The notes: generated by a model not told the origin, from the sequence alone. A DNA stretch of 43,081 nucleotides from Bacteroidales bacterium (GCA_017442315.1 JAFRZX010000093.1:1-43081), one strand, 5' to 3'; positions 31,962-42,048 are shown, counted from the stretch's first letter. Translations and numbers: made by a program.

Positions 31962-33668
31962 CTATTCCTCCGGGGTTTCTGTAACAGTATCATCATCCTG
32001 AATTCCTTCATAAGCCGGATTGTTCAAGATATATCCGGTAATGGCGCATTCAGAATCAGGAATCGGGTAATATTCATGATATGGGCGTATATTGGATTTA
32101 AGCGTCTCATTAGGAGTCCATCTGACGACTTCATCATACCAGATTCCCCAGCGCACAAGATCGAACTTACGGTGCAGTTCTCCGGCCAGTTCGCGCGCTC
32201 TTTCGTCACGGACCAGCTGCATAATGGACTTATTATCAGAATATTCCGACAATTTATAAGGTTCTACACCGGCCCTTATCCTAGGATAGTTAAGGTATTC
32301 CAAAGCTTTCTGAAGGTCACCTTTCATGCAATAGCATTCCGCCATCATCTGAACGGCATCCGCATAGCGGAATATCTTGTAGTTGTTTGAATCATAGTTT
32401 GCCGTCCTGTTCGGTATCCAGAATTTCCTTCCGGCAAACGGACGTCCAAGTCTTTGTACCTCATCGAAGGTTTCCCCTGTTTCAAGGTTGCCCAGACCAA
32501 GCACGTAAAGGATTCTCCTGTCCAGTTTCTGGCCCTTGATCTCCCCTTTTCTGATTGCGTTCATATCGAGCTTGACCCGGTAACGGTTATTGTATGGCTC
32601 GGCAGAAGTGTCATAGGTGAGTGGTAGAGGACGGAAGATTCCGCTTGTGTATGCAGAAGATGTCGTTTCCTCCATTACCGGACCTGAAGCGGGCCTGAAG
32701 CAGCCGAACCTGTAGGATGCACGGACATTGGTATGGCTGGAAAGTTCCGTACCCCATTCAGGCATATAGACCCCGTCTAGTGTTCCATCTGCCTCTATTG
32801 TAGGATAATAATTGGTACAGACGGTACTGGTGAACTGGATGCCGTCCGCCTGCCATTCATGCTGAATCTCGAATATACTCTCGTTTGTATTCTTCTTCCA
32901 CCACACTGTCTCCTCCAGAGGATATGCAGATTCGGTAAGTGTACCATAAAGTGTTTCCAGTTCGGTCAAAGGCTCTAGTGCAAGAGACCAGTCCTGGTTC
33001 CACATTGCGAACTTGGCCATTAGCATCAGGCCAAGTGCATATCCGGCACGATTGCCCTTAACTTCACTTGTTCGTCTCTTCTGACCGTTCTCCTCCGTGA
33101 AATAAGGTATAGCATTCTCCTTGAGGTCCTCATACAGTGTCTGTCTGATTATGGATGCATCAGTGCGGGGCAGCTGACGGATCATCTCCAATGTCTCCAT
33201 ATCCTTGACCATACATGTATAGAAAGGGACACCGTCGAACACATTGGTCAGATAATAATAAAAGAATGCTCTCATGACTCTGGCTTCCGCCTGAAGAACC
33301 AGAGCATCGCTCTTGTCCAGATGCTCGGAAGCATTGATGCATTCTATGCATTCATTACATCTCATGACACCGTTATAACACCTTTTCCATATGTTTGAAG
33401 CTTGTCCTGAACGGGCTGGTGAGATATTGCAGGTCGCATCCACGATGGAAGTGTTCTGTGTCCACAGATCCGTGGCGCTTTCCATCATCATTGCTGATGA
33501 CGAATTGAACAGAAGTTTTGCTGGTCCATATACGGATTTGACCACAGATTCCGCCTGGGACATGTTCTGATATGAATGTTCGCGGTCAGCAAAAGACTCC
33601 CTGTCCTCTTCTAATGAACAGCCGCAGACTGCAAGCAGGGCTGCCAGATATATATAGATATGTTTCAT
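31962..33668 (-). CDS. SusD/RagB family starch-binding-like outer membrane lipoprotein
   Basis: SusD proteins cap the SusC transporter and capture oligosaccharides at the cell surface. The 568-residue lipoprotein (MKHIYIYLAALLAVCGCSLE; Cys17) has the TPR-like scaffold with WKRCYNGVMRCNECI and LVLQAEARVMRAFFYYYLTNVFDGVPF (about 90-150). The C-terminal RagB domain has KIFRYADAVQMMAECYCMKG, LEYLNYPRIRAG, LVRDERARELAGELHRKFDLVRWG and YYPIPDSE. All family landmarks are present. An in-frame ATG at 33674 adds two residues. It lies 12 bases after susC. Confidence 0.95.
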   Translation of the reverse strand: MKHIYIYLAALLAVCGCSLEEDRESFADREHSYQNMSQAESVVKSVYGPAKLLFNSSSAMMMESATDLWTQNTSIVDATCNISPARSGQASNIWKRCYNGVMRCNECIECINASEHLDKSDALVLQAEARVMRAFFYYYLTNVFDGVPFYTCMVKDMETLEMIRQLPRTDASIIRQTLYEDLKENAIPYFTEENGQKRRTSEVKGNRAGYALGLMLMAKFAMWNQDWSLALEPLTELETLYGTLTESAYPLEETVWWKKNTNESIFEIQHEWQADGIQFTSTVCTNYYPTIEADGTLDGVYMPEWGTELSSHTNVRASYRFGCFRPASGPVMEETTSSAYTSGIFRPLPLTYDTSAEPYNNRYRVKLDMNAIRKGEIKGQKLDRRILYVLGLGNLETGETFDEVQRLGRPFAGRKFWIPNRTANYDSNNYKIFRYADAVQMMAECYCMKGDLQKALEYLNYPRIRAGVEPYKLSEYSDNKSIMQLVRDERARELAGELHRKFDLVRWGIWYDEVVRWTPNETLKSNIRPYHEYYPIPDSECAITGYILNNPAYEGIQDDDTVTETPEE

Positions 33669-33680
33669 ACTCATAATGTA

Positions 33681-36600
33681 TTAGAATCGCATCTGAACTG
33701 AAAATACAATCTTCCGTGAAGTAGGATATGAGTTCATGTCCACACGACGAAGGGTAGAATCACCGCTTTCCGTAGATACATCCGGGTCAAATCCGGGATA
33801 TTCTGCCCAGAGCCACAGATTGCTGCCCGACAATCCCAAGGTAAGACTACGGCAGAATGCCTTCCTCTTTTTAGCAAAATTGAATGTATACTGAAGACTC
33901 ACATCCTTTATACGGAGGTATGACGCATCGTACACGAAATTGTCTCCAGGCATCATGATGTCAGAAGTTCCCGGCCTTGGAATATCGGATGTAGGGTTCT
34001 CCCATGACCACGCATCAAGCATATACCTGTACTGGTTTGTGTACTGGCCTCCTCCCATATAGAATTCGGAATAGTTATATATCTTTCCGCCAAGTGAATA
34101 TGCCAGATATACAGAAAGTTTGAAATTATATATGTTGAAGGTGTTCTGGAATCCTCCATGGATTATCGGATCTGCTGATCCGAGGTATACAAGGTCCTTG
34201 TTGGAAAGTACGCCGTCATGATCCTGGTCCACATAACGGGGCACACCAGGACTGTTTGCCACAGAAAGGTTCACATCCCTATAGGCATATTCCTTGGTGA
34301 TCTTGTTTTCCTGAAATTCCTCCTCATTGTGGAAGACGCCAGCATACTGGAACCCCCAGAGCGCATTCAGTGGATAACCGGCCTTATATCCGTAGATCAT
34401 GAATGGATTGGCTCCCGGGGATTTTACACTTGATACATAATCCTCATGTCCGATATCCTCCACCATCTGCCTGTTGTGGGATACAGTAAGCACTGTGGTC
34501 CATCCGAAGTTCTTTCTCTCAACATTATGTGTCTCCAATGTCAGTTCCACTCCCTTGTTGCTTGTCTTTCCAAGATTCTTGAAGACACTGGTATAACCGG
34601 TTGAATGAGGGGTAGAGACCGACAGCAACAGATCTGAAGTCGTTGAATAATATGCCTCAAGTTCCATATTGATTCTGCCGGAAAGAAACGATCCCTCCAG
34701 AGCAGCATTGTACTGGTCGGTCTTCTCCCATGTAAGATCCGGATTGGCAAGCCTGGACGGATAGTAAACAACTCCCATGGTGCCGTCAAAGATGTAGTTT
34801 GAGGTCGATGAACCATACTGTTGAAGAGACCTGTATGCTGAAATCGCATCATTTCCGCTTCGACCGGCACTCAGTCTCAAAGACAGATCGTCTACCCACC
34901 CTGCCTTTTTAAGGAAAGGCTCGTTCTTGATGTTCCATTTGAATGCGGCAGACGGGAAGAAACCCCATTTTCTGTTGGCTGCAAAGTTGGAAGAACCGTC
35001 GACTCGGCCTGTGACAGTAAGATAATAGCGGCTTCGGTAATTATAGTCGACACGGCCGAACACTGACTGGCGTGTAACCTGAGTCTTTCCTGAACTGATT
35101 GTATAGTTCTCCTTGCTGGAGATACCGTTGAGGTTATTCCACAGCAGGTCGTCCATAACAAGGCCGTCTGCCCTGACTGAAGTATTGGCATTGGTATTCC
35201 TGGATGCGGAATATCCGGCCATAACCTTGAGATTGTGCCTTCTGTTGAACTTGGCCGTATATGTGATCGTGTTTTCCGTACTGAGGAGGAGACCTTCGCC
35301 TTCTGTCTTCAATGCCTCGGAACCCTCCTCATCCCGTCTCTTCGGAAGATCGTTCGGCCAGAAATGATACAGGTGGTTCTGGGTCAGTCTCACAGAATTC
35401 TGACTGTTTATGACAAGACCTTTCACCGGTTTTATGGTGAACTCCATCGCATCTGTATTATACCACTGGGTCTTGTAATAGTCTTCATATTCAATTGAGG
35501 CTACAGGGGTATTGATGAGAGACCCGTTCTCGACCCTAGGGTTGGTAGTATCCATCGGACCAATGATAGGAGGGAGATATATCGCTCCATTTGAATATCC
35601 AGAACCACTGAATACAGCCTTGCTGAGGTCTGTTTTCCTGTAGCTTGTGGATATCTTCCATCCCACCGTAAGCCATTTTGTGAAATCGTGAGAAAAATTG
35701 AACCTTCCGGAAACCCTCTGTACCCCCGTATCCTTGACTATACCACGCATATCCGTAAATGACAGCGAAGTAAACCAGGTATGTCCCTTGGTCTTGCTGC
35801 TGGCACTCACGTTATAGTTCTGATAAGGCGCTACTTGAGAAATCGCACCAAGCCAGTCTGTATCTGCGGAATAGTCTTCAGGATCCTCGACTGGAGTGAA
35901 TACCTTGCTGACTCCTCTTTTGTAAGCATTCCAATAGCGCAGATATTCATCCTTATTCATCAGGTCCAGTTTCTTGGCCAGCCATGCAGCTCCGGCTTCC
36001 GCCTTCACATTCACATTGACCTTTTCCGTCTTTCCTGTCTTGGTGGTGATGAGTATGACTCCATTGGCGCCACGCGAACCGTATATCGCTGTCGAGGATG
36101 CATCTTTAAGCACTGATATGCTCTCTATGTCATCTGAATTCAGATCGGCAAGGTCATCAATGGCATCCATCACTCCGTCCACTACAATGAGAGGCTCGTT
36201 TGATGCTGTGATGGAACGAGTTCCTCTGACGCGTATGGACGTAGTTGCTCCCGGTTCTCCGGTAGTGCTCATAATGTCCACACCTGCAATCCTACCTTGC
36301 ATGGCCTGGTCGATGGAAAGGACAGGAGTATCCGCCACTTCGCTCATCTTGACAGTAGCTACCGAACCCGTCAGGTCCTCTTTTCTGGATGTTCCATAAC
36401 CGATGACCACAACCTCTTCCAATGCCGTATGGTCAGGAACAAGGAGTACATCAACCTCCGTTCTGTCTCCGACGGCGATTTCCTGTGACAAGTATGAGAG
36501 AAATGAAAATACCAATACGCTTTCTCCTGACCCTAAAGTAATCGAATAGCGTCCATCCAGATCGGTCACGGTTCCGCCGCTACCTCCCAGAGGCACGACA

Positions 36601-36746
36601 CCGGCTCCGATAAGAGGCTCTCCATGCTCATCTGTCACCTTTCCGGTAATCGTACGGGACGATTGGGCATACAACCCGGCCGGCAGAAGGGACAGCAGGA
36701 CAAGAGCCACTGAACAAATTTTAATTTGAAATAATTTCATATTCAT
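33681..36746 (-). CDS. SusC/RagA family TonB-linked outer membrane transporter
   Basis: SusC proteins import oligosaccharides across the outer membrane with energy from TonB-ExbBD. The 1021-residue protein has a signal peptide (about 1-28), a CarboxypepD_reg-like domain (about 32-112, TITGKVTDEHGEPLIGAGVV), the SusC hallmark EEVVVIGYGTSRKEDLTGSV (about 115-135), and a plug domain with SIDQAMQGRIAGVDI and SISVLKDASSTAIYGSRGANG. A 22-strand barrel ends in the C-terminal Phe (FSVQMRF). The ATG at 36746 overlaps the preceding stop as TAATG, so that start is preferred over 36740. No N-terminal STN domain is present, which fits control by the DUF6377 protein and not by an ECF/anti-sigma pair. Confidence 0.96.
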   Translation of the reverse strand: MNMKLFQIKICSVALVLLSLLPAGLYAQSSRTITGKVTDEHGEPLIGAGVVPLGGSGGTVTDLDGRYSITLGSGESVLVFSFLSYLSQEIAVGDRTEVDVLLVPDHTALEEVVVIGYGTSRKEDLTGSVATVKMSEVADTPVLSIDQAMQGRIAGVDIMSTTGEPGATTSIRVRGTRSITASNEPLIVVDGVMDAIDDLADLNSDDIESISVLKDASSTAIYGSRGANGVILITTKTGKTEKVNVNVKAEAGAAWLAKKLDLMNKDEYLRYWNAYKRGVSKVFTPVEDPEDYSADTDWLGAISQVAPYQNYNVSASSKTKGHTWFTSLSFTDMRGIVKDTGVQRVSGRFNFSHDFTKWLTVGWKISTSYRKTDLSKAVFSGSGYSNGAIYLPPIIGPMDTTNPRVENGSLINTPVASIEYEDYYKTQWYNTDAMEFTIKPVKGLVINSQNSVRLTQNHLYHFWPNDLPKRRDEEGSEALKTEGEGLLLSTENTITYTAKFNRRHNLKVMAGYSASRNTNANTSVRADGLVMDDLLWNNLNGISSKENYTISSGKTQVTRQSVFGRVDYNYRSRYYLTVTGRVDGSSNFAANRKWGFFPSAAFKWNIKNEPFLKKAGWVDDLSLRLSAGRSGNDAISAYRSLQQYGSSTSNYIFDGTMGVVYYPSRLANPDLTWEKTDQYNAALEGSFLSGRINMELEAYYSTTSDLLLSVSTPHSTGYTSVFKNLGKTSNKGVELTLETHNVERKNFGWTTVLTVSHNRQMVEDIGHEDYVSSVKSPGANPFMIYGYKAGYPLNALWGFQYAGVFHNEEEFQENKITKEYAYRDVNLSVANSPGVPRYVDQDHDGVLSNKDLVYLGSADPIIHGGFQNTFNIYNFKLSVYLAYSLGGKIYNYSEFYMGGGQYTNQYRYMLDAWSWENPTSDIPRPGTSDIMMPGDNFVYDASYLRIKDVSLQYTFNFAKKRKAFCRSLTLGLSGSNLWLWAEYPGFDPDVSTESGDSTLRRVDMNSYPTSRKIVFSVQMRF

Positions 36747-38392
36747 TATTCTGATCTGTATTTTTCTATTGTGAATTCCTTCGGTCTGGACATTCTTTCC
36801 GTAAAGGTCCGGCCAAACTCATCAGTGACATTGATCTCAATGGTACTTTTGGCCTTGGATGCCTTTGCACTGAAGATATTCACCGAGCGAGACGGTTGTG
36901 TATCACTCAGGCCCTCAGTGTACATCAGCATATACAACGGGTCATATGATGTCTTTCTCGTCACAGGCAGCTCCTTTGTACCCTCCTTTACGGATATCTT
37001 CCATCCCGGGCGGTAATCCCAGATGTTGATAAGTATTTCATTGCCGTCGTCTGCACCCCAGATTCCGTCCGTATACTCCATCTCCGGCAGATTCATCATA
37101 TTCCTGTCGTATGAACGGAAAGCATACGAATCAGGTTTGCCGAACGCCTTGAAACCGGCTGTCATCGTTTTGCCGTTCCAGGAAAGAAGACGATAGCCTC
37201 CAGGGGCACCGGACGTACATATGTTCAGACCGGACTTGACCGATGTAGTCCAGAAGTTGCCACATACAGCGCCACAGTTCCACTCCGTGACAGTCCACAT
37301 ATCTCCTTCAGGATTCTCGACAGGCATATTGTGATTGGAATACATCGTATGCGTATGGGCGCTGAGAAACAGGACATTCTCATATTCCCTGAAAGGGGCT
37401 GTGATTTCTGCAACGCTGGCATTTACAGATTTTGGATATGAACCGTAGGATCCCTTTGCCGTAAACAACGGTATATGCAATGATACCACTATAGGAGTAT
37501 CCTTTGATACAAAGGAAAGATCCTGTCTCAACCATTCCATATCCGTTTCGGTCACTCCTCTCCAGCAACCTCTGCTGTCCTTGTCTGTTGTCCCACCCGT
37601 ATCGATAGTGATCACATCATCTAAAGATATATAGTGGACGTGACCTATGTTGTAGGAATAACAGGTCGGTCCCTGCTGCTTCCTGTATGACTGCTGGCAT
37701 GTCCAGTCCTCACCGGTAAGATTGAACTCGCTCATTGAGTCATATTGCATGTCGTGGTCGTGATTTCCGACAGTATTGAAGATGGTCAGGCCGGCTATAC
37801 GGTCTACCTCTGTCAGATATTCCGGAATACCATAATCGTTGGCATACCAGTACCAATCCCAGGTCATATCACCCAATGTCAAGCCATAAACGACACTTCC
37901 TGCCATATCCGAGACCAGATCATTCAGTTCCGGAAGTACAGTATTACGGAAAGCTGCAGCTGACTTGCTGTTGTAAAGATGTATATCTCCCATCACTACC
38001 ATAGTGTGGTTTTCCTGGCTGGTTTCCTTTCGGAGATTGAAATCCATCCTTTCGGGAACACTCCTGTCCTGCTTCAGATTTCTCCAGAAACTTGCAGAAT
38101 TTCCGATAGCAGATTCCATCCTGTATCCTCCCGGCAAGGATATGAATACATGACCGTTCCTCTTCTCCGAATCAAGCCTGTAAATACCGTTACGGTCTGT
38201 TGCCGTCACAAGCACTCCGTCAGAAACGACTACACCGGCCAGAGGCGAACCGCTGCACATGACACGCCCATATATTGTAGCTCCTGCGGCATCTATGGTG
38301 TCCGCAGATTCCCTGGATGGCATCTCATTGGCGCAAGACAATACGACAAACGGTATAAGCAGGTAAAATAATATGATGTTTCTGGTCTTCAT
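36746..38392 (-). CDS. Calcineurin-like phosphoesterase lipoprotein (three-domain)
   Basis: The 548-residue lipoprotein (lipobox VVLSC, Cys20) has an N-terminal Ig-like domain (about 38-120, GRVMCSGSPLAGVVVSDG). The metallophosphoesterase core is about 128-355: GDIH (Asp136, His138), LGDMTWD (Asp174), GNHDHD (Asn210-His211), SLHIP (His305) and SAHTHTMYS (His346, His348). A C-terminal beta domain follows (about 390-540). This architecture is common in Bacteroidota polysaccharide loci and removes phosphate or cleaves phosphodiesters on unknown substrates. Its ATG overlaps the GH3 stop as ATGA. Confidence 0.88.
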   Translation of the reverse strand: MKTRNIILFYLLIPFVVLSCANEMPSRESADTIDAAGATIYGRVMCSGSPLAGVVVSDGVLVTATDRNGIYRLDSEKRNGHVFISLPGGYRMESAIGNSASFWRNLKQDRSVPERMDFNLRKETSQENHTMVVMGDIHLYNSKSAAAFRNTVLPELNDLVSDMAGSVVYGLTLGDMTWDWYWYANDYGIPEYLTEVDRIAGLTIFNTVGNHDHDMQYDSMSEFNLTGEDWTCQQSYRKQQGPTCYSYNIGHVHYISLDDVITIDTGGTTDKDSRGCWRGVTETDMEWLRQDLSFVSKDTPIVVSLHIPLFTAKGSYGSYPKSVNASVAEITAPFREYENVLFLSAHTHTMYSNHNMPVENPEGDMWTVTEWNCGAVCGNFWTTSVKSGLNICTSGAPGGYRLLSWNGKTMTAGFKAFGKPDSYAFRSYDRNMMNLPEMEYTDGIWGADDGNEILINIWDYRPGWKISVKEGTKELPVTRKTSYDPLYMLMYTEGLSDTQPSRSVNIFSAKASKAKSTIEINVTDEFGRTFTERMSRPKEFTIEKYRSE

Positions 38393-40698
38393 CTGACTGT
38401 CAATTTTTCGTGCATAAGGTCTTCGTCCGCTGATGACGGACCAATCATGACCGCAAAATCGCCCGGTTCAACAACATACTGCATGTCAAGGCCGCAGAAA
38501 GCAAGTTTGTCTGGAGTGACAGTAAATTCCACCGTACGGCTCTCACCTGCCTTAAGACTCACCCGCATGAAATCCTTGAGTTCCTTGATTGGTCTGGCAA
38601 CCTGGGATACCATGTCACGGATATACAACTGGACCACCTCTTCACCGTCCATCTTACCGGTATTGGTAACAGTCACATATGCCTTAACCGATCCGTCGAC
38701 ATCCATATAGTTGCTGCTGAGGTGCATGTCTGAATATTCATAAGACGTATATGACAAACCATATCCGAAGTTCCATAAAGGTCTGGATGATGTCACCCTG
38801 TACGGATGATAATAATGCATGGCCTTATGATTATAATAAGATTGAATCTGGCCCACAGAACGCGGGATGGTTATCGGAAGACGGGCAGATGGATTGACAT
38901 CTCCGAACAGGATTTCAGCAACAGCCTGACCACCGTACATTCCAGGCTCCCATGCCTCAATAATGGCCGGTATATGTTCTGATTCCCACTCGATGCTCAA
39001 AGGGCGTCCTGATGCGAGAATAAGGATAACAGGCTTGCCCGATGCTTCTACACGGCGTATCAGTTCATGTTGCAGACCAGGAAGATCTATATCGGAACGG
39101 TCTGCATTTTCTCCGGCAGTCTTCATCTTGCTGTCCTTCCCTCTGAACGAATAGTCTCCGGCCACTACTATGCACACGTCAGCCTTCTTCGCCTCTGCCT
39201 CCGCCTTTAGTATCTTGTCCATGGTCATGCGTGTCGGAAAACGTCCTTGGTCCACATGAATATAATCATTGCCGGGCGCCACCTGACGCAGTCCTTCAAG
39301 TATCGTAGTATAGTTGTCAGGATGCTGGTATGACACCCAGTCACCCATCATGTTTATGTCATCCGAATTGATTCCGGTCACAAGAATCCTCTTCTTTTCA
39401 TATTTATCCAAAGGAAGCAGGTCCGCTTCATTCTTCAGCAGTATGATCGCTTTCCGCGCGGCTTCAAGAGCAGTCTGGCGATGCTCTGCACATAATCTGT
39501 CGCCACCTTTGGCCAAGGTATCAGCATAAGGCTTTTCAAAAAGGCCTAGACGGAATTTCGCATTAAGAATTCTCCTTACCGATTCATCGATACGATCTTC
39601 GGATATCTTACCTTCGCGTACAAGTTCACATACAAGTACATTCCATTCAGGACCGTGCATATGCATGTCGACACCGGCCATGATTCCTTGATAAAAGGCG
39701 TCCTTGTGGTCAACCGCTGTGAAATGGGCATCTGACAATTTCTCAAGATCCTTCCAATCACTGATGACAAAGCCGTCAAACCCCCATTCGTCGCGCAGAA
39801 GATCTGTCAGAAGCCATCTGTTGCTGTGGCATGGAACTCCACCTATGTCATTATGTGACGGCATCAAAGTAAGGGCCCCAGCCTCTATACCTCTGATATA
39901 AGGGGGAAAAAACTGGTCCCGGAGCGTTCTCTCTGATATTTCAGCCGGAGCACAATTGGTTCCGTTGACGGGTTGACTGCCGCCTGTAAGATGTTTTATG
40001 CAGGCAAGTACATCCTCGTCCGAATTCAGAGAACCCTGATATCCCTTTACCGTCTCAGCACCCATGACTCCTACCAGATATGGATCTTCCCCATAAGTTT
40101 CTCCGCATCTACCCCATCTGGCATCACGTGCGATCTCTATATTGGGATTGAATGTCCAATGCATGTTCATTGCACGCATTTCCTTTGCTGTCTGGCGGGC
40201 TATTGTGTATGCCAGCTGCAGGTCAAAAGAAGAAGCAACTCCTATATTTGTAGGATAAACCGTATTATCCGGACAATATGCATTGCCATGTATGGCGTCA
40301 ATGCCGAAAAGCAAAGGGATACCCAATCTGCTGCCCATCGCCATCTTCTGAAGTTCCTCTGCTTCTGATGCAGTCTGGACGTGCAGAAAAGATCCGACCT
40401 GACCGGTACGTACCATTTCCTTTATATCTTCTGTAGTGAATCCCGGATAATAGGCAAATTCATCACCCTGCATCATCTGTTTCTGAGAGAGTTTCTTCTG
40501 ACGCGTCTGCTCCATCATTTCCAGTCCGACAAACTGATTCATCTGACCGACCTTCTCCTCAAGAGTCATTCTGGACAAGAGGTCTTCCACTCTGGAATCA
40601 ACAGATGCATCGGGATCGAGATAACGACATTTTTCCTCTGTGCAGGACAAAAGGAGCAGCACAGGAATACAAACCAATGTCCAGATTCTTGATTTCAT
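38389..40698 (-). CDS. GH3 family beta-glycosidase (BglX-like), lipoprotein
   Basis: GH3 enzymes remove terminal beta-linked glucose, xylose or GlcNAc. The 769-residue lipoprotein (lipobox LLLSC, Cys19) has the (beta/alpha)8 domain with RLGIPLLFGIDAIHGNAY, FNPNIEIARDARWGRCGETYGEDPYL and FDGFVISDWKDL (nucleophile Asp314). The alpha/beta sandwich follows (AARKAIILLKNEADLLPLDK), then a fibronectin III-like domain (about 660-760). Domain order and length match BglX-type beta-glucosidases. The common KHFAGYG segment reads KHLTGGSQPVNGTN. It is the first gene of the operon, behind the -7 box at 40737-40730. The exact linkage cannot be told from sequence. Confidence 0.93.
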   Translation of the reverse strand: MKSRIWTLVCIPVLLLLSCTEEKCRYLDPDASVDSRVEDLLSRMTLEEKVGQMNQFVGLEMMEQTRQKKLSQKQMMQGDEFAYYPGFTTEDIKEMVRTGQVGSFLHVQTASEAEELQKMAMGSRLGIPLLFGIDAIHGNAYCPDNTVYPTNIGVASSFDLQLAYTIARQTAKEMRAMNMHWTFNPNIEIARDARWGRCGETYGEDPYLVGVMGAETVKGYQGSLNSDEDVLACIKHLTGGSQPVNGTNCAPAEISERTLRDQFFPPYIRGIEAGALTLMPSHNDIGGVPCHSNRWLLTDLLRDEWGFDGFVISDWKDLEKLSDAHFTAVDHKDAFYQGIMAGVDMHMHGPEWNVLVCELVREGKISEDRIDESVRRILNAKFRLGLFEKPYADTLAKGGDRLCAEHRQTALEAARKAIILLKNEADLLPLDKYEKKRILVTGINSDDINMMGDWVSYQHPDNYTTILEGLRQVAPGNDYIHVDQGRFPTRMTMDKILKAEAEAKKADVCIVVAGDYSFRGKDSKMKTAGENADRSDIDLPGLQHELIRRVEASGKPVILILASGRPLSIEWESEHIPAIIEAWEPGMYGGQAVAEILFGDVNPSARLPITIPRSVGQIQSYYNHKAMHYYHPYRVTSSRPLWNFGYGLSYTSYEYSDMHLSSNYMDVDGSVKAYVTVTNTGKMDGEEVVQLYIRDMVSQVARPIKELKDFMRVSLKAGESRTVEFTVTPDKLAFCGLDMQYVVEPGDFAVMIGPSSADEDLMHEKLTVR

Positions 40699-40729
40699 AA
40701 TTATGTGGATTTTCGGTTAGAGATTGCAA

Positions 40730-40737
40730 CAAAGTTA
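40730..40737 (-). promoter_or_regulatory. -7 box of the 15-gene polysaccharide utilization operon
   Basis: TAACTTTG on the minus strand fits TAnnTTTG and lies 31 bases upstream of the GH3 ATG. A run of eight T (from 40753-40760) sits at about the -33 position in place of TTTG. No other strong promoter is seen until the possible internal one at 17873, so this probably drives the whole locus. A regulator site would be expected just upstream. Confidence 0.5.
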
Positions 40738-40901
40738 TGTCTATACAATATGAAAAAAAACACTCCTTTCTTAAAATCTATATACTTTTTCTCATTATTT
40801 AAATATGCAAAAGTGCCACTGAGAATACTCTGCGACACTTTTTATTACAAGTCTCTCCCTGATTTGTCTATCCGGAAATCTAGATTAAAACAACGATAAA
40901 A

Positions 40902-40931
40902 AAGCCTGCCATTTATATAAATGACAGGCTT
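40902..40931 (-). terminator. Intrinsic terminator of the TlpA-like gene
   Basis: On the minus strand AAGCCTGTCATTTA pairs with TAAATGGCAGGCTT, with one mismatch and a very small loop, followed directly by TTTTTTATC. It starts 29 bases after the stop of the gene at 40960-42015. Confidence 0.85.
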
Positions 40932-40959
40932 GCAAGCACTTGCTATCTATACTGTTTTA

Positions 40960-42015
40960 TTAGTCCAGATGCTCCGATACAACAGATTGTATACCTTCAA
41001 GTCCGTGGAAACCACGCGCTAAGATAGTTCCGTCCGGTCCGATCAGCATCAGATGAGGTATACCTCCTATACCATAGATTTCTGTAGGAACCGAGCCGGC
41101 ATTATTGATATGATGCCAGTCCATTCCAAGTTGGCCGGCAACCTCAATAGTATGAGACTGAGGCTTCCTCTCCCATACTGCGATGCTCAGAACTTCAAGA
41201 CCTTTATCCTTATACTGCTCGTATACATTCTTGATGTTAGGAACCTCTCTGCGGCATGGACCACACCAAGGAGACCAGAAATCCACCAGCACATATTTTC
41301 CTTTTCCCACATAATCTGAGAATCTGACTTCTTTTTTCAGAGGCTGAGGCTCTACGCTTCTGTCATATCCATAGACATGCTCTACGGCAAAGTCTGTAAA
41401 CATCATGCCTTCACGGGTATTCAACTGAGCATTTGCTTCCTTGATACGGGAAGCCACAAATTCATTTGACTTGACAGGCTCCTGAATATTGTCAGTCAAT
41501 TCAATCATCTTTTCAGGCGTAAGCGAATACATTGCATCTGCAACCACCAGAATCGACACGCCATTGTCCGGATTTGCCTTTACCGTCTCAATCCAGAGGT
41601 TTTCCATATCACTCTCAGACACCTCTGTCTTGTTTTCATAGATTGCAGCTGCTGCTTCGTTATAGGCATTATAGGCATGCTGCGCATCTTTCTTATCTGA
41701 TGATACTACGAGTTCCTCTCCTTCCTGGGTAACATCGAGCCTTGATCCATCTGAAATATAATATGTCCCATATTTGCCCTGTCCGTCTGCCATCAGCAGA
41801 ATCATTCCATAGCTTTGTGCATCGACAGGCATTTCAATATAGAATCTGCCTCCATCCACAGTTACGGTAGTATCCAGTTTCTGCGAAGCAAGTGTTATTC
41901 TGGCAGCTGTCACTGTACTGTCAGCTACAGTGCCGCTTATCCTGGTTACCGGCTCGCTGCATGACACTGTCAATGCGGCGGCAACAATCGTAAAAATCAA
42001 TGTACGTATATTCAT
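40960..42015 (-). CDS. TlpA/ResA-like thioredoxin lipoprotein with N-terminal DUF4369-like domain
   Basis: The 351-residue lipoprotein (lipobox LTVSC, Cys19) has an N-terminal beta domain (about 25-105) typical of Bacteroidota DUF4369 (RISGTVADSTVTAARITL, GGRFYIEMPV). After a helical linker (about 110-215) comes a thioredoxin fold with VDFWSPWCGPCRREVPN (Cys251, Cys254) and the cis-proline GGIPHLMLIG. Such proteins act as periplasmic thiol-disulfide reductases or oxidative-stress factors. It has its own -7 box and terminator and is separate from the polysaccharide locus. Confidence 0.9.
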   Translation of the reverse strand: MNIRTLIFTIVAAALTVSCSEPVTRISGTVADSTVTAARITLASQKLDTTVTVDGGRFYIEMPVDAQSYGMILLMADGQGKYGTYYISDGSRLDVTQEGEELVVSSDKKDAQHAYNAYNEAAAAIYENKTEVSESDMENLWIETVKANPDNGVSILVVADAMYSLTPEKMIELTDNIQEPVKSNEFVASRIKEANAQLNTREGMMFTDFAVEHVYGYDRSVEPQPLKKEVRFSDYVGKGKYVLVDFWSPWCGPCRREVPNIKNVYEQYKDKGLEVLSIAVWERKPQSHTIEVAGQLGMDWHHINNAGSVPTEIYGIGGIPHLMLIGPDGTILARGFHGLEGIQSVVSEHLD

Positions 42016-42048
42016 GATATCATCTGTTTTAGTTTATACAAATTCTCT

